Assembly (NCBI GenBank): GCA_026706395.1
Contig: JAPOYU010000088.1
Coordinates: 1-17,163, forward strand
Direction of reading: 5' to 3'
Source of the DNA: Chloroflexota bacterium
Lineage (GTDB): Bacteria > Chloroflexota > Anaerolineae > Aggregatilineales > Phototrophicaceae
DNA length: 17,163 bases
Below the pieces are notes generated by a model. The model had not been told where the DNA came from, searched no databases, and worked only from the letters and a program-made list of their open reading frames with translations. The translations under genes were made by a program, and so were the position numbers. Shown piece after piece: positions 6,940 through 14,192 of the stretch (its first letter is position 1; each line of letters starts with the position of its first letter).

Positions 6940-8197
6940 AGCCAAACGACTGTCGGTAAACGACGACAACTGGAATTTCGGCGTCAATGTATTGGACAAT
7001 ATGTTCTATGCCTTGGCGATCAGCCTGGTATCTCAAGAGACGATCATGCCGCTGCTGGTCAGCCAGCTCACTGACTCAACCATCGCCATTGGTTTGATCC
7101 CCGCAATCTTCAGCCTGTCCTTTCTGCTGCCGCAATTGTTCGTGGCGAATCACGCCGAGCGGCTGCCGCGCAAGCTGCCTTTCGTCTTGCTCGGGAGCGG
7201 CTTGCTGCAGCGTCTGCCCTACCCTTTGATCGGCTTGGCGCTTTTACTTTTCGCTCTTAGCGCGCCGGGTTTGGCGCTGGCGCTGTTTTTCATCGGCATT
7301 GCGACGGCGGCTTTTGGCGGCGGCATCGTTACACCGGCCTGGTTCACCATGATTGGCAAGGTCATACCGGTGCGGCGGCGCGGCATATTTTTCGGTTTAG
7401 CTGATGGCGGCGGCTTGCTGATGGGCATCATCGGCGCCTACTTTGTCGGCCGGATTCTGGATGCAGTTGAATATCCGGGAAACTTCTCGGCACTTTTTCT
7501 GATCGCCGGCGTACCACTTGCTATTTCCTGGTGCTGGCTGGCGCTGACGAGGGAACCGGAGAGCGACGAGGTCAAGGCGACCGTGCCGTTGCGCCATTAC
7601 TTGCGGCAACTGCCCTCGGTGCTGCGCCGGCACGTGAATTATCGCCGTTTTCTCATTGGATACGCCCTGCTGCGTCTGAGCGCGATGGCGGTGAGTTTCT
7701 ACATCATTTTCGCCGATCGCAACTTCAGTTTGACCGGCGCCGACATCGGTCTGCTCAATGCCCTATTCATCGGCACGCAGGCGGTGATGCGGCTGGCCTT
7801 CGGCTGGTTGGGCGATCGCTGGGGGCATAAGCGCAATCTGGTGATCGCGGCCGGGAGCATGGCGCTGGCGGCGGCATTCGCGCTGAATTCGACAACGATG
7901 CTGGGTTTGGCGCCGGCTTTCATCTGTCTCGCCTGCGCCCTTTCCAGCGACAGCGTTTCGCATTTGAGCATTGTGCTGGAGTTCGCCGCGCCGGCCGAGC
8001 AGCCGACGTATATCGGGCTGACGAATACGCTCATCGCGCCGGTGACGTTCCTGGGGCCGGTGCTGGCGGGTTGGATGGCGGGGGCATTTACGCTCGAGGC
8101 TTTATTTGTCGTCTCGCTGGCTTTTGGACTTGTCGGCGGGGCGCTGTTAATGTTGTGGGTGCGCGAGCCGCGCGATGTGGGGCCAGAGATGATTTGA
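6932..8197 (+). CDS. MFS permease, copy 2 of a tandem pair
   Basis: This 421-residue protein is a paralogue of the preceding permease and similar along the whole length; by eye well over half of the positions are identical. Shared blocks include SQETIMPLLVSQL, PQLFVANHAERL, the TPAWFTMIGKV segment, GWLGDRWGHK (motif A) and the QPTYIGLTNTL segment near the C-terminus. The GTG start lies inside the end of copy 1 (8-base overlap) and its own ribosome-binding site is weak, so translation is probably coupled. The pair looks like an old gene duplication with divergence, either to two substrates or to a heteromeric transporter; both options are inferences. The main differences are in the membrane segments, not in the loop motifs. 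Confidence 0.87.
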   Translation: MIKAKRLSVNDDNWNFGVNVLDNMFYALAISLVSQETIMPLLVSQLTDSTIAIGLIPAIFSLSFLLPQLFVANHAERLPRKLPFVLLGSGLLQRLPYPLIGLALLLFALSAPGLALALFFIGIATAAFGGGIVTPAWFTMIGKVIPVRRRGIFFGLADGGGLLMGIIGAYFVGRILDAVEYPGNFSALFLIAGVPLAISWCWLALTREPESDEVKATVPLRHYLRQLPSVLRRHVNYRRFLIGYALLRLSAMAVSFYIIFADRNFSLTGADIGLLNALFIGTQAVMRLAFGWLGDRWGHKRNLVIAAGSMALAAAFALNSTTMLGLAPAFICLACALSSDSVSHLSIVLEFAAPAEQPTYIGLTNTLIAPVTFLGPVLAGWMAGAFTLEALFVVSLAFGLVGGALLMLWVREPRDVGPEMI

Positions 8198-8285
8198 GGG
8201 CGAGCTACCGGTTCGCGCTTACGAGAATTGAATAGACTAGGAATCCAAATCAGGACGTGAAATCATTCAAATGAGAGGACGCGAG

Positions 8286-9740
8286 ATGAGCGAAAAATAC
8301 GAGGCGACCTGGGAGTCGCTGACGCAGCATCAGGCGCCACAATGGTTCAGCGACAGCAAGTTTGGCTTGTACGCGCATTGGGGCATCTATGCCGTGCCCG
8401 GCTTCGGCAATGAGTGGTACGGCAAGTGGATGCAGGATCCGTCGCATGAGATTCACCGGCGGCATGTCGAGCGCTTTGGGTCGCCGGCGGAATATGGTTA
8501 TACGAAGTTCATCGACGGCTTCACAGCGGAGCATTACGATCCGGATGAGTGGGCGGAACTTTTCGCGGCGAGCGGCGCGCGCTACGCCGGATTCTCGCTG
8601 GCGCATCACGATGGCTTCGGCTTGTGGGACAGCGATGTCTACCGCTGGAATGCCGGCAAGATGGGGCCGAAGCGCGATCTCTACGGCGAGCTGGCGGCGG
8701 CGCTGCGAAAGCGGGATTTGCGGCTGGTGGCGCCCTTCCACATCATCCGCGGCTTCAACTGGTTTTTGCCGGGCTGGAATCAATGGGATCAGGTCTACGA
8801 CGAGGCGGCGATAGCGCGGGGCCTGGAAGAAGGCTGGGAACTGTTTGACCCCGAGTATGCCGATTTCTACTGGGTGCAGCAGACGAGCAAGTTCGAGGAT
8901 TTCTTCGCGGGATGGCAGTTGAAAGTGCGAGAGGTCATCGACAAGTATCAGCCGGATATGATGTGGTTCGATGGCGGGAAGTTCCGCGAGGACGGCTACG
9001 AATCGACGGCGCTGGAGATCCTGGCGCATTACTTGAATCAGGCGGGGGCTTGGGGCGTGGAAGTGCTGGTGCTGAACAAGCTGCCGGTGAGCATGCAGTA
9101 CAACTTCCATCCGGATTTCGGCGTCATCAATTTTGAATCGGGGCGCGATCGGCCCGCGAAATTTGAGCGTCCCTGGAACGATGATATGCGCATCGGCGAT
9201 CAATCCTGGGGCTGGGTGGAGAATCAGGTCTACGTCAGCGGACATTACATGTTGAGCAAGCTGGTCGATTGCGCGGCGCGGGGCGGCACGATGATGCTGT
9301 CGTTATCGCCGACGCCGGATGGCAGGATCCCCGAGGGTCAGCGGAAGCCGCTGCTGCAATTGGGCGAGTGGCTGCGCTGGAATGGCGAGGCGATCTATGG
9401 CACTGTGCCCTGGACGACGCAGGCTGAGGGCGATGAGGAGAAGCTGATCGTCGAGCGGCGCGGGCACAAGTTCTGGGAGTATGACAAGTGCAACGTCGAT
9501 GACCGGCGCTACACGCAGTCGAAGGATGGCGAGACGGTGTATGCGCTGGCGCTGGGGATACCGGCGCGGTCGGTGACCTTTGAGGCGCTGAATGAGGGCC
9601 TGCCGATAGAGCGGGTGACGCTGCTGGAGTCGGATCAGCCGGTTAACTGGAGGCAGTCGCCGGCGGGCTTGACGATTGATGCGAGCGGCGTCAAGTTCAA
9701 GACGGACCTGGCGGCGGCCTGGAAGGTGAGGCTGAAGTGA
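8286..9740 (+). CDS. GH29-family alpha-L-fucosidase, divergent paralogue
   Basis: This 484-residue protein belongs to GH29, with FGLYAHWG (His31), LAHHDGFG (His107-His108) and the probable nucleophile Asp229 in MMWFDGGKF. A family C-terminal segment, SLSPTPDGRIP followed by LGEWLRWNGEAIYG, is also present. It resembles the partial gene at 16404 more than the one at 4224: both have NEWY after the HWG motif and GKMGPKRD after the HHDGF motif. It therefore probably has a different linkage or aglycone preference from the first enzyme. No signal peptide is seen. The ATG at 8286 is chosen because GAGAGGA lies 7-8 bases upstream; an in-frame ATG at 8271 overlaps that site and would add MRGRE. The next gene begins inside its stop codon. 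Confidence 0.9.
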   Translation: MSEKYEATWESLTQHQAPQWFSDSKFGLYAHWGIYAVPGFGNEWYGKWMQDPSHEIHRRHVERFGSPAEYGYTKFIDGFTAEHYDPDEWAELFAASGARYAGFSLAHHDGFGLWDSDVYRWNAGKMGPKRDLYGELAAALRKRDLRLVAPFHIIRGFNWFLPGWNQWDQVYDEAAIARGLEEGWELFDPEYADFYWVQQTSKFEDFFAGWQLKVREVIDKYQPDMMWFDGGKFREDGYESTALEILAHYLNQAGAWGVEVLVLNKLPVSMQYNFHPDFGVINFESGRDRPAKFERPWNDDMRIGDQSWGWVENQVYVSGHYMLSKLVDCAARGGTMMLSLSPTPDGRIPEGQRKPLLQLGEWLRWNGEAIYGTVPWTTQAEGDEEKLIVERRGHKFWEYDKCNVDDRRYTQSKDGETVYALALGIPARSVTFEALNEGLPIERVTLLESDQPVNWRQSPAGLTIDASGVKFKTDLAAAWKVRLK

Positions 9741-10678
9741 GCCCGCACAGTTCCAACCACCCGTCGGCGGCCAGAATAGCTGCCGTGCTGAACGAACTGG
9801 AGATCGGGTATCGCGAATTCAGCATAGGCAATTTGCCCGGCGACTATTCCAACTTCACGCATCTGGTCAAAGTCGAATCCGAGGGATCTGCGCCGCGCAA
9901 GATCGTCGTCAGGCGCTACAATCCGGCGAATTACGACGACGGGCACGACAAGCCCCTATGCGAATATCAGGCGCTGAAGCTGCTACATAGGCAGGGTATT
10001 CCTGTTCCGCCGCCGCTGCTGCTGGATGTGGACGGGTCGCTGCTGGGCACCCCGGGGATAATTACCGAGTACGTCGACGGAGCGCCGATCGAACTGCCGG
10101 CGCAGGCGGCGCGTTGGGGCGAAGTGGCGGCGACGGCAGCGCGGATGCTGGCGCGGATTCATCGGACGCCGTTCAGCGAAACCGACAAGCGCTTCCTGAT
10201 GGATGATGATGTCGAAGTCGCCTGGTTCATCAAAGACGGGGCGATCCCGGATTACATGCGCGCCGACCCGGATGGCGAGATGGTCTGGCGCTTGGTGAAG
10301 CAGCATTGGGGGCGTTGGGCTCCGGCCGCGCCGCGATTGGCGCATACGGATTACTGGGCGGGGAATATCTTGTGGCGGGGCGACGAGATATCCGCAGTGC
10401 TGGATTGGGAGGAAGCCGGCTACGGGCACCCGGCGGCGGATGTGGCCTACGCGCGGATGGGATACTTCATCGAAGGGCTGCCGGAAGCGGCGGATGTTTT
10501 TCTGCGCGTGTACGAAGCCGAGGCGGGCTGGACGCTGACGGATCTGGCGCTGTTTGAGTTGGCGGCGAGCGCAAGGCCGATGATGTCGCCCACTGACTGG
10601 TTCGCGCATTCCTACATGGAAGAGGGATTCCGCCGCTTCATCGCGCGGGCGAAGGAGAGGCTGACTTCAGCAGCTTGA
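9737..10678 (+). CDS. APH-fold small-molecule kinase (aminoglycoside phosphotransferase family)
   Basis: The 313-residue protein has the kinase-like APH fold. Visible parts are VVRRYNP near residue 55 (N-lobe Lys/Arg region), EYQALKLLHRQGIPVPPPLL near 75, the catalytic loop HTDYWAGN with Asp205 and Asn210, and the metal-binding DWEEAGYG with Asp223. Members phosphorylate aminoglycosides, choline, homoserine, sugars or thioribose-like compounds; substrate cannot be read from sequence. Because GTG at 9737 overlaps the GH29 stop codon by 4 bases and ends a fucosidase/permease run, a sugar or a fucosidase product is the best guess, and drug resistance seems unlikely. A ribosome-binding site (GGAAGGTGAGG) lies in the end of the upstream gene. 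Confidence 0.8.
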   Translation: MSPHSSNHPSAARIAAVLNELEIGYREFSIGNLPGDYSNFTHLVKVESEGSAPRKIVVRRYNPANYDDGHDKPLCEYQALKLLHRQGIPVPPPLLLDVDGSLLGTPGIITEYVDGAPIELPAQAARWGEVAATAARMLARIHRTPFSETDKRFLMDDDVEVAWFIKDGAIPDYMRADPDGEMVWRLVKQHWGRWAPAAPRLAHTDYWAGNILWRGDEISAVLDWEEAGYGHPAADVAYARMGYFIEGLPEAADVFLRVYEAEAGWTLTDLALFELAASARPMMSPTDWFAHSYMEEGFRRFIARAKERLTSAA

Positions 10679-10720
10679 TTCTTCCCAAGCGGAAACAAAG
10701 CCATTTCGAGAAAACATAAA

Positions 10721-10742
10721 CGCCCTGAAAAAGTTTTGGGCG
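10721..10742 (-). terminator. Rho-independent-like terminator downstream of the sulfatase gene
   Basis: On the minus strand a CGCCC/GGGCG stem with a 12-base loop is followed by the T-rich run GTTTATGTTTTC, which fits an intrinsic terminator of the minus-strand unit. The gene end is about 68 bases upstream. The stem is short, so efficiency is uncertain. Confidence 0.45.
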
Positions 10743-10779
10743 ACTCACAGAGCCGCCCCTGCATTGCTTGATTTGGCGA

Positions 10780-10796
10780 GCGACCTGATGGGTCGC
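10780..10796. terminator. Hairpin in the convergent gap
   Basis: A perfect 6-bp stem, GCGACC (10780-10785) and GGTCGC (10791-10796), closes a TGATG loop between the convergent kinase and sulfatase genes. It is not followed by a T-tract on either strand, so it may only assist termination or protect a transcript end. Confidence 0.3.
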
Positions 10797-10809
10797 CCCG
10801 GCATTTTCG

Positions 10810-12231
10810 CTAATCCACATCGAGGTGGTAGCGCTCGTCGCCGACTTCGGCTTGCAGGCGATGCAACTCGGCTTTGAGCTCGCTGACCAGTTCGGCGTTG
10901 GCGGGGTCGTCCACGATGTTGTTCAGCTCGTAGGGATCGGCTTCGAGATCGAAGAGTTCCCATTCCGGCTCGTAGGTTTCGTCGATGCTGCCTTCCGTGC
11001 CCAGGGCATCGGCATAATAGTAGATCAGCTTGTGGCGCATGGTGCGGATGCCGTAATGAGCGTAGACGTTGTGATGGGTCTTGTGCATCCAGTAGCGATA
11101 ATACATGCGGTCGCGCCAGTCGGCTGGGGTGTCGCCGGCGAGCAGTGGCGCGAAGCTGCGCCCTTGCATGGCAGCGGGCACGGGTAGACCGGCGAGTTCG
11201 AGGTAGGTGGGCGCGAAATCGACATTGAGGATCATGTCGGTGTTGACGCTGCCGGCGTCGATGGCCTTGGGATAGCGCATGATATAGGGCATGCGCAGCG
11301 ACTCCTCGTACATGAAGCGTTTGTCGTACCAGCCGTGATCGCCGAGGAAGAAGCCCTGGTCCGAGGTGTAGACGACGACGGTGTTTTCGGCCAGGTTTTC
11401 GACATCGAGGAAATCGAGCAAGCGGCCGACATTGTCATCGATGCTGGCGACGACGCGCAGGTAGTCTTTGATATAACGCTGGTAGGCCCATTTGCGCAGT
11501 TCCATCTCGGGCAGGTCGCGGGGGATTTCGGCTTTCAGATCGAGCGGCGTATGGTGGACGCCCATGCGCATTGTAGCGGCTTCGGCGGCGGAGGCGCGGT
11601 TGGCGTAGTCATCGTAGAGGGTCTCAGGCTCGGGGATGTCTTCGTTGAGGTACATGTGAGCGTGTTTTTCGTCCGGCTCCCAATGGCGGTGGGGCGCCTT
11701 GTGATGGCACATGAGGAAGAAGGGGCGCTCAGTATCGCGCGCGCGCAGGAATTCGAGGCTCATATCGGTGATGAGGTCGGTGACATAGCCTTTGACCGGG
11801 CGACGTTCCGAGCCGGTTTCGGTCGGGAAGATGAAGGTCGGGTTGTGGTATAGCCCTTGCCCGGGCAGGACCGCCCAGTCATCGAAGCCGGTCGGCTGGT
11901 GCGCTGGACCCTGGCCGAGGTGCCATTTGCCGAAGATGCCGGTCTGGTAGCCGCTGGACTGCAAGTCCTTGACGAAGGTGGGCAGGCGGTTGTCCATGTG
12001 GGTGCTGAGGGTGGTGACGCCGTTGATATGGTTGTAGGCGCCGGTGAGGATGGCGGCGCGGCTGGGCGTGCAGATGGAGTTGGTGCAGAAGCAGTTATCG
12101 AAGCGCATGCCTTCGTCGGCGATGCGATCGAGGTTGGGCGTCTGGTTGATGCGCCCCCCGTAGCAGCTCATGGCGTGGGAGGCGTGGTCGTCGGACATGA
12201 TGAAGAGGATGTTGGGACGCTGGTCGGGCAT
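10810..12231 (-). CDS. Formylglycine-dependent sulfatase (type I), no signal peptide
   Basis: This 473-residue protein is a type I sulfatase, hydrolysing sulfate esters, here probably on a sulfated sugar. The N-terminal metal-binding NILFIMSDDH has Asp14-Asp15; the active-site signature SICTPSRAAILTG carries Cys54, which a maturase converts to formylglycine; GKWHLG (near 101) and SDQGFFLGDHGWYDK (near 291) supply the remaining active-site groups. The C-terminal sub-domain ends at LDVD. Cys rather than Ser means either an FGE or an anaerobic maturase could act; neither is encoded in this window. Most polysaccharide sulfatases are exported, but this chain begins directly with the catalytic domain, so it should be cytoplasmic. 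AAGGA precedes the ATG. The sulfated substrate, for example a sulfated fucan oligosaccharide, is inferred from neighbours. Confidence 0.93.
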   Translation of the reverse strand: MPDQRPNILFIMSDDHASHAMSCYGGRINQTPNLDRIADEGMRFDNCFCTNSICTPSRAAILTGAYNHINGVTTLSTHMDNRLPTFVKDLQSSGYQTGIFGKWHLGQGPAHQPTGFDDWAVLPGQGLYHNPTFIFPTETGSERRPVKGYVTDLITDMSLEFLRARDTERPFFLMCHHKAPHRHWEPDEKHAHMYLNEDIPEPETLYDDYANRASAAEAATMRMGVHHTPLDLKAEIPRDLPEMELRKWAYQRYIKDYLRVVASIDDNVGRLLDFLDVENLAENTVVVYTSDQGFFLGDHGWYDKRFMYEESLRMPYIMRYPKAIDAGSVNTDMILNVDFAPTYLELAGLPVPAAMQGRSFAPLLAGDTPADWRDRMYYRYWMHKTHHNVYAHYGIRTMRHKLIYYYADALGTEGSIDETYEPEWELFDLEADPYELNNIVDDPANAELVSELKAELHRLQAEVGDERYHLDVD

Positions 12232-12272
12232 GGGGATTCCTTATGTTTGATTTCACCGCAGAGTTCAGCATG

Positions 12273-12301
12273 GAAATACAGGATGCCAAGCAGTTGATCA
12301 A
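12273..12301 (-). promoter_or_regulatory. Candidate promoter of the sulfatase gene
   Basis: On the minus strand TTGATC (plus 12296-12301) and TATTTC (plus 12273-12278) are separated by 17 bases, giving a start near 12266 and a leader of about 35 bases. The -10 box is weak. The gap between sulfatase and toxin genes (165 bases) is long enough for its own promoter and holds no recognisable gene. Confidence 0.35.
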
Positions 12302-12396
12302 TGGCGATGTGTTGCGTCGGAGATTACGTCATGAATTCTGTTGGGAACGGATCACGCCGGGTACCGAATTTGGGTGCGAAAGGGAGTCCAGCTTGG

Positions 12397-12738
12397 TTAT
12401 TCTACACGTATTCCGCGAAGAAATCTTCGAATTTCCGGGATTGGTATCTGAGGGCAGTCTTTCCTGACGCAAATATCCAACAGGCATATCGACTTGGTCG
12501 CCTCGTAGTAAATGATTCGGAATCCACCGCATTTACCAGAGTTATCTGAGGAATTGGTGCGGCGAACTCGAAAGACAGGCGCTCCTCCCAGGCCTTTGAG
12601 TCGATTTGCGTTATGAAGATGACCTGTTTCCAGATCATCTGCTAGATTCTCTATGTCGTCAAATATTCTGCGGTGTCTTCGCGAAAGGCGTTTGACTTGC
12701 GCTTTGAACTCATTTGTCCAAAGAATTGTCTTCGGCAT
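12397..12738 (-). CDS. RelE/HigB-like toxin of a type II toxin-antitoxin pair
   Basis: This 113-residue basic protein has the RelE/ParE-superfamily layout: an N-terminal strand (ILWTNEFKAQV), two helices (RLSRRHRRIFDDIENLADDLE), a strand with FRVRRTN, the segment GKCGGFRIIYY, then CLLDICVRKDC and a C-terminal tail. The K-x-GGFR-x-IYY segment is typical of RelE/HigB mRNA-cleaving toxins, which block translation when the antitoxin is degraded. The gene overlaps the upstream small gene by 29 bases and has no good ribosome-binding site, so translation is likely coupled. Its surroundings are catabolic, and the block is more A+T-rich than its neighbours, which suggests separate acquisition. No inactivating lesion is seen. 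Whether it is toxic is not known. Confidence 0.75.
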   Translation of the reverse strand: MPKTILWTNEFKAQVKRLSRRHRRIFDDIENLADDLETGHLHNANRLKGLGGAPVFRVRRTNSSDNSGKCGGFRIIYYEATKSICLLDICVRKDCPQIPIPEIRRFLRGIRVE

Positions 12739-13018
12739 CAGCTTCTAGCCCGCGGCGCAACTCTTCCAATCCTTCACGTACCGGCTGTACATCACCATTT
12801 GTCATTTGCTTAATACTTCTGCGTAGGCTGGCAATATAAGCATGTTCCGATTGTTGCCCATCGTTGTCTTGGCTCAGTTTCGACTGTTGCGGAATGGCTA
12901 CAGGTGTTGGATGAGGTGGCGGGTTCCCAACTGGAATGTCCGCCTGCGATACCGATGTCTGATCGTCTCGTAAGGTTTTTGGTCGGAGGTTTGGACGTTT
13001 CTTTGCTGACTCGCTCAT
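12710..13018 (-). CDS. Putative antitoxin paired with the RelE-like toxin
   Basis: This 102-residue protein immediately precedes and overlaps the toxin gene, the usual antitoxin position. I do not recognise a family. The first 60 residues are Pro-, Gln- and Ser-rich and look disordered (PVGNPPPHPTPVAIPQQ). The C-terminal part (about 65-100) is predicted helical and acidic (SLRRSIKQM, PVREGLEELRRGLEADAED), suitable for wrapping around a toxin. No helix-turn-helix, ribbon-helix-helix or AbrB-like DNA-binding part is evident, which is unusual for an autoregulating antitoxin. The ATG at 13018 is preferred because GGGAG lies upstream; a GTG at 13033 would add five residues. The assignment rests mainly on position. 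Confidence 0.6.
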   Translation of the reverse strand: MSESAKKRPNLRPKTLRDDQTSVSQADIPVGNPPPHPTPVAIPQQSKLSQDNDGQQSEHAYIASLRRSIKQMTNGDVQPVREGLEELRRGLEADAEDNSLDK

Positions 13019-13076
13019 TTCGCGAGCTCCCACGCATATTCAAGCGCCGGGCTCAAACTGCCAGGCTCATTGGGTC

Positions 13077-13105
13077 AGAGTAACATATAAGCCAGCCAAA
13101 CGCAA
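13077..13105 (-). promoter_or_regulatory. Weak extended -10 promoter candidate for the toxin-antitoxin pair
   Basis: On the minus strand TTGCGT (plus 13100-13105) and TACTCT (plus 13077-13082) are 17 bases apart, and a TG dinucleotide one base before the -10 box makes it an extended -10 type. It lies between the reductase stop codon and the antitoxin start. Both hexamers are only partial matches. Confidence 0.3.
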
Positions 13106-13125
13106 ACTGGTGTCATGCGTGAATC

Positions 13126-13147
13126 TGCCAGCGAAGGGCCACTGGCA
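13126..13147 (-). terminator. Hairpin abutting the reductase stop codon
   Basis: A 6-bp perfect stem, TGCCAG (13126-13131) and CTGGCA (13142-13147), with a 10-base loop begins directly after the stop codon of the minus-strand reductase gene. No T-tract follows, so it may stabilise the 3' end or only weakly terminate before the toxin-antitoxin pair. Confidence 0.3.
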
Positions 13148-14191
13148 TTATTGGATATACGGATGGTCGGCGGCGAGCAGGCCTTCCTCCTTGAGCAGGT
13201 CCCAGAATGAAGCGGGCGCCTCGACCGACATGGCGTCGATGTTCTGTTTGACGCGGTGGGGTTTGCTGGTGCTGAGGGCGAGGGCGACGATGCCGGGGTG
13301 GGACTTGCCGAACTGGATGCAGACTTCGGATGGGACCTGATCGCGCTCGGCGCAAAGGGCGAAGAACCTCTCGCGCCAGGCGAATTTCTCCTGATGGTCT
13401 GGATTCGCCGGGTCGAGCTTGACGTAGTTGAAGAATTCGCCGCCGGTGAGGAAGCCGGCGTTAAAAACGGCGGAATTGATGATGGCGACGCCTTTGGCAT
13501 GCAAGGAATCCATGAAGGCGAGCAGGTCGGCGGGATGCGAGTAGAGGGTGTAGCTGTTGGCGAACATGACCCAGTCGAGATCGACATGGGCGTCGATTTC
13601 GGCGATGGAGCGCCAGTTCTTTGCGCCGACGCCGATGCCCGCCGCGGCGCCACTCGCCTTGATTTCGCCGAGAGCGGTGTAGGCGCCGAGGATGTCATCG
13701 AAGCGGCGTTTGCGATCGTCCGGCGAGCTGGCGGCGTCGAGATATTCATCGGGGTCGTGCACGGAGATGAGCTGGGTGCTGTAATCGCCGCCGAGCAGTT
13801 CCAGGCCTTGCTCGAAGCATTGCTTGATGCCGCTGTAGCTGATGTCTTGCACGGCGTCATGACCCAAGCCGAACCAGGCGCCGGGCTCGAAGGTGGGTTC
13901 CGGCGTAGTCAGCGGCGCGCGCAGCCAGGCGAGCTTGTTGCTGATGATGACTTCATCGTCTTTGATGCCGAGCTCGCGCAGGCAATCGCCCATGACTTCC
14001 AGCGCCAAGCCCGCGCCGTATTTGCCGGCGGAGTCGATGACGACCGGCTTGGGCAGATGCTCGAAGATGGCGCGCATCGTTTCTAGTTTGGATTCGTAGC
14101 TGAAGACGCGGAACAGGTTGCCGAGGGCGGTGGAGCCGAAGACGATGGGCGGTGTCTTCAAGCCGGTGTTGCCGAATGGGATGGGTTGCAT
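13148..14191 (-). CDS. Aldo/keto reductase, probable L-fucose (D-threo-aldose) 1-dehydrogenase
   Basis: This 347-residue protein belongs to the aldo/keto reductase superfamily. The N-terminal IVFGSTALGNLFRVFS and VIDSAGKYGAGLALEVMG resemble the fucose dehydrogenase/D-threo-aldose 1-dehydrogenase branch. The catalytic tetrad is readable as Asp53, Tyr58, Lys86 (ISNKLAW) and His145 (SVHDPDEY). Such enzymes oxidise L-fucose or related sugars with NAD(P)+ to the lactone, the first step of non-phosphorylative fucose breakdown in the cytoplasm. The start codon lies one base after the GH151-type fucosidase stop codon, and its ribosome-binding site GGGAGG is inside that gene, so the enzyme that releases fucose and the one that may oxidise it are made together. 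No lactonase, dehydratase or aldolase is in the window. The exact sugar is an inference. Confidence 0.82.
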   Translation of the reverse strand: MQPIPFGNTGLKTPPIVFGSTALGNLFRVFSYESKLETMRAIFEHLPKPVVIDSAGKYGAGLALEVMGDCLRELGIKDDEVIISNKLAWLRAPLTTPEPTFEPGAWFGLGHDAVQDISYSGIKQCFEQGLELLGGDYSTQLISVHDPDEYLDAASSPDDRKRRFDDILGAYTALGEIKASGAAAGIGVGAKNWRSIAEIDAHVDLDWVMFANSYTLYSHPADLLAFMDSLHAKGVAIINSAVFNAGFLTGGEFFNYVKLDPANPDHQEKFAWRERFFALCAERDQVPSEVCIQFGKSHPGIVALALSTSKPHRVKQNIDAMSVEAPASFWDLLKEEGLLAADHPYIQ

Positions 14192-14192
14192 G

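Noticed and set aside
8250..9245. A 331-codon minus-strand frame under the second GH29 gene
   Set aside because: The opposite strand encodes complete GH29 motifs, and the antisense product has no family features.
12243..12467. A 74-codon plus-strand frame between sulfatase and toxin genes
   Set aside because: It overlaps the 3' end of the toxin, has no recognisable domain, and its start lacks a convincing ribosome-binding site.
13256..14086. A 276-codon plus-strand frame under the reductase gene
   Set aside because: Gly/Ala/Asp/Val-rich shadow product; the minus strand carries the full aldo/keto reductase tetrad.
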